A stretch of 7,701 nucleotides of DNA from contig JALVYA010000184.1 in NCBI GenBank assembly GCA_027038095.1, forward strand, positions 1 through 7,701. Direction: 5' to 3'. Position numbers and translations under genes: made by a program. This DNA comes from Archaeoglobaceae archaeon. Its GTDB lineage: Archaea > Halobacteriota > Archaeoglobi > Archaeoglobales > Archaeoglobaceae. Below the pieces are notes generated by a model. The model saw only the letters and a program-made list of their open reading frames with translations. It ran no database searches and had not been told where the DNA came from. Shown piece after piece: positions 5,660 through 7,701 of the stretch. Numbering within the stretch: the first letter of the stretch is position 1; each line of letters opens with the position of its first letter.

Positions 5660-6364
5660 ATGCACGTTAACGGAAATATACGTGTGCGAATTAAAGTTTC
5701 CCTATATGCAAAAGCTGGCGAGCTTCTGGACTACAACCACTGCTACGAGCTCGCGGGTAAAATACGGGAGGCACTCGAATTTGCCGAACCCGGAATATTT
5801 CTGGATGAAGCTTCAAAGCTCTACACTTTCAGCAGGATTATGGTTAAAAACAGGGCTTTTGACGTTTGCAGAGAGGGTATGAAGCTTCGAACGAACCAGC
5901 TTTACTTCTTCTTTTCGTCCATCCGCAGGAACGTTTGCAGTTCGCTCATGGACGGGCTTGTGGAACTGCAGAACCTGAAAGTCGGGGGTTTGTCTCTCGA
6001 AGTTTCTGGAATCGAAGTGATAAAAGAACCCGAACTGTCGAATTCCGAAAAGTTCGTCACGCTCTCTCCCGTAAACTTCAGGGGAAGGTACGGTGATCCG
6101 AATTTTGAAGAGAAACTTGCAGAAGAGCTGACGCAGGAACTTGTCAGAAGACACTCCATAGCGTACGGCTCGGGTTTTGAAGGAAGGCTGGAGTTTGAAG
6201 TTCTGAAGTGCAAGCCCGTAAGAATAAGGGCTGGCAGCAAAAGCTACAGAGCGCATTTAATGGTTTTCAACGTATCCGGGAGCAGAAGGCTGATTGAGAT
6301 CGGGTACAAATCGGGATTTGGCAGAATGACGGATTGCGGTTTCGGGATGGTCAGGAAACAGTAG
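5660..6364 (+). CDS. cas6: CRISPR-associated protein Cas6, probably lacking the catalytic histidine
   Basis: Cas6 binds CRISPR repeat RNA and normally cuts it to release crRNA guides. This 234-residue protein shows two-RAMP-domain Cas6 landmarks: LLDYNHCYELAGKI (22-35), KLYTFSRI (53-60), FVTLSPV (132-138) and the C-terminal glycine-rich loop GFGRMTDCGFGMV (219-231). Compared with Pyrococcus furiosus Cas6 as I remember it (Y31, H46, K52), the matching places are R36, L48 or D49 (FLDEAS), and K53. No histidine lies between residues 28 and 164, so the usual general acid/base is missing. It may bind RNA without cutting, or use other residues, as some Sulfolobus Cas6 do. The ATG at 5660 fits the TATA spacing; a GTG at 5684 would start at VRIKV, where many Cas6 begin. 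No array or other cas gene is in the window. The gene is divergent from the radical SAM gene. Confidence 0.88.
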   Translation: MHVNGNIRVRIKVSLYAKAGELLDYNHCYELAGKIREALEFAEPGIFLDEASKLYTFSRIMVKNRAFDVCREGMKLRTNQLYFFFSSIRRNVCSSLMDGLVELQNLKVGGLSLEVSGIEVIKEPELSNSEKFVTLSPVNFRGRYGDPNFEEKLAEELTQELVRRHSIAYGSGFEGRLEFEVLKCKPVRIRAGSKSYRAHLMVFNVSGSRRLIEIGYKSGFGRMTDCGFGMVRKQ

Positions 6365-6416
6365 GTATATCGTTACCATCTATCTGGACATTCCTTTGAT
6401 TTAGTATAAAAATAAA

Positions 6417-6440
6417 AGTTTATTTATTAATAAATAAACT
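6417..6440. terminator. 24-bp perfect palindrome between cas6 and the rightmost gene
   Basis: AGTTTATTTATT (6417-6428) is followed at once by its exact reverse complement AATAAATAAACT (6429-6440), a 12-bp arm with no spacer. It lies in the 96-bp gap between two facing stop codons, and both strands give T-containing runs, which fits a two-way terminator. TTTAGT at about 6400 and ACTAAA at 6438-6443 offer an alternative pairing. The palindrome is exact; the role is inferred. Confidence 0.6.
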
Positions 6441-6460
6441 AAACAAAATTATTTAAAAAA

Positions 6461-7701
6461 TTACGACACAGGCAAGATCTCCACGCTTTCGTTCCCCGTC
6501 AGCGGTATCCTTTCCACGACCTTTCCACTTTTCTTGATTACGATGTAGTACTTTACTTTCACAGGGCTAACTGTGCTGTTGTTGAAGTTAAAGACCGTCT
6601 CTCCTTTCTCAAGAAAACTTTTTACCTCTCTGTAAGTTCTCAAAACGATAACGTCATTTGGATTTTCAGCGTTAACCATTGCCACGTAAGCTATTCCAGA
6701 GGCGTCAGATGGAATAATCCTCACCTGCCAGTAAAGCGTTTTGTTCACGATAACGGGTATTGGTTCGACAGCTCTCATCGTCTGCCAGTCCACTCTGGGC
6801 ATTGCCTGCTTTACGTAGTCAACGGCTCTCGCAGGCCCGATTAGAGCCTTTGTGCTCGAAGGCTGGTAGAGCTGAATGCTTCCGTTTCTCGCATCCACAA
6901 CGTATATTCTGAAAATACCGTAGGACTGCCCGTAAGGCTCGCAGGCAACTATCCACTTCAGCCCCTGCCTGGTTGCGATGAGAAACGGCTGCGAGTTCTC
7001 CTGTCCTGGAACATCCGCTATCTCGAACTGGTCTTTGTGGTACAGCAAAACGTTCAGTATTCCGTGAATGTAGTTAAATGAGTCCACGTACATTCTCGTC
7101 AGCTCTGGAGGAAAGAGCTTCTGTCCATTTAACACTTCACAGTTTTCAGCCTGTTTTGGAGACAGAATGGTTATGCTTCCGTTTGGTGCAATCAGAGCTA
7201 TTCCATCCCACTTCGGTACTGTATAAAAAGTGGGGAACCTGAAGTGAAGCTCGTAACCCACCAAGGGTACTGCTATGTACAGCGTTTTTCCGTGGGGAAC
7301 GAAGTAGGGGTTTCCGCAGTCAACGGTGTATATCCTGTCGTATATCTGCCAGAGGTAGTTGTCGGTTATGTACATTCCGACTCCGACTTTGAAACTTTGC
7401 TCTTTTATTACGGTTCTCTTTCCAAAAGCAGACATGTCAACGTATATTGCTCCCCTGTCCTTCAGAATGAACGAGTTTACAAGACCTTCTGGTATTAAAC
7501 CGTATCCCCAGTAGGGTGTTCCGTTGATAAAGACGATCGACCCCCTGCTTAAAGTATACCTCGGAAACTGCAGGGCATCCATTGCATACTTGTCGCCCAC
7601 GACTTTTGGAACTATCCTGACCACCGTTGGATCTATTTCGGGAAGCTGAGATATCCTTTCGCAGCTCAGATGTTTGCTCAGGTACACCGGTGTGTAGAAC
7701 T
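6461..7701 (-). CDS. Hypothetical extracytoplasmic protein with PepSY-like repeats, N-terminus cut off
   Basis: The frame is open through the right edge (first full codon at 7699), so the 412 residues seen are a C-terminal part; the GTG at 7687 is not a trustworthy start. I do not recognise the family. No membrane helix, Cys-cluster or nucleotide-binding motif is visible. It has seven N-x-S/T sequons (Asn at about 59, 173, 272, 319, 373, 374 and 403), rich Tyr/Trp/Pro and alternating strands, which suggests a surface-exposed or membrane-anchored protein. An internal pattern recurs about four times: a polar-aromatic strand (INGTPYWGYGL, GKTLYIAVPLV, GLKWIVACEPY, NKTLYWQVRII) followed 15-30 residues later by a strand with an acidic or Asn-rich turn (GAIYVDMSA, GIALIAPNGSI, IYVVDARNGSI, AYVAMVNAEN). 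This resembles PepSY units. Any signal or transmembrane segment would lie beyond the edge. It ends with TAA at 6461-6463, convergent with cas6. Confidence 0.85.
   Translation of the reverse strand, partial: FYTPVYLSKHLSCERISQLPEIDPTVVRIVPKVVGDKYAMDALQFPRYTLSRGSIVFINGTPYWGYGLIPEGLVNSFILKDRGAIYVDMSAFGKRTVIKEQSFKVGVGMYITDNYLWQIYDRIYTVDCGNPYFVPHGKTLYIAVPLVGYELHFRFPTFYTVPKWDGIALIAPNGSITILSPKQAENCEVLNGQKLFPPELTRMYVDSFNYIHGILNVLLYHKDQFEIADVPGQENSQPFLIATRQGLKWIVACEPYGQSYGIFRIYVVDARNGSIQLYQPSSTKALIGPARAVDYVKQAMPRVDWQTMRAVEPIPVIVNKTLYWQVRIIPSDASGIAYVAMVNAENPNDVIVLRTYREVKSFLEKGETVFNFNNSTVSPVKVKYYIVIKKSGKVVERIPLTGNESVEILPVS

Noticed and set aside
7244..7498. Plus-strand open frame opposite the rightmost gene
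   Set aside because: It lies inside the long minus-strand frame, has no recognisable motif, and the minus-strand protein has coherent internal repeats.
1..7701. CRISPR array near cas6
   Set aside because: No direct repeats of 24-37 bp at regular spacing were found in any intergenic gap; the gaps are all too short (at most 222 bp) for more than a few repeat units.

Overview
The window looks archaeal and most likely comes from Archaeoglobales (an Archaeoglobus-like hyperthermophile). This rests on a 220-residue triosephosphate isomerase of the short archaeal type, a CarB close to what I remember of Archaeoglobus, TATA-type promoter elements about 26 bp before start codons with little or no 5' leader, T-rich terminators, and a Cas6 of the archaeal RAMP type. 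The genus is an inference; the domain Archaea is well supported.

Layout, left to right. (1) 1-359, plus strand: the C-terminal end of a GT4-type glycosyltransferase cut by the window edge, followed by T-runs that look like a terminator. (2) 360-581: a 222-bp non-coding gap with a short tandem repeat, a distant inverted repeat, and the carB TATA-like box and Shine-Dalgarno site. (3) 582-3821, plus: a complete carB, with every catalytic, ornithine-site and UMP/IMP-site residue I checked except one conservative change. (4) 3822-3886: a short convergent gap with a hairpin and a 9-bp tandem repeat, probably a two-way terminator. (5) 3887-4549, minus: tpiA, with its own promoter. (6) 4599-5444, minus: a radical SAM protein of the SplB/COG1533 type. 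(7) 5445-5659: a divergent, repeat-rich 215-bp regulatory gap. (8) 5660-6364, plus: a solitary cas6. (9) 6365-6460: a convergent gap with a 24-bp perfect palindrome. (10) 6461-7701, minus: the C-terminal 412 residues of a probable surface or extracytoplasmic protein of unknown function, cut by the window edge.

The genes do not form one pathway. CarB (carbamoyl phosphate for pyrimidines and arginine) and TpiA (triose interconversion) are core metabolism and are separate transcription units; the carA partner of carB is not adjacent. The most unusual part is 5445-6364. An isolated Cas6 lacks the histidine expected at the catalytic position, has no CRISPR array or other cas gene in view, and has just upstream of its promoter a sequence resembling a degenerate Archaeoglobus CRISPR repeat. 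This suggests a relic or moved CRISPR locus, or a Cas6 that binds a repeat-like element in its own upstream region. The protein at the right edge, with four internal PepSY-like units and seven N-glycosylation sequons, is the main unassigned gene.
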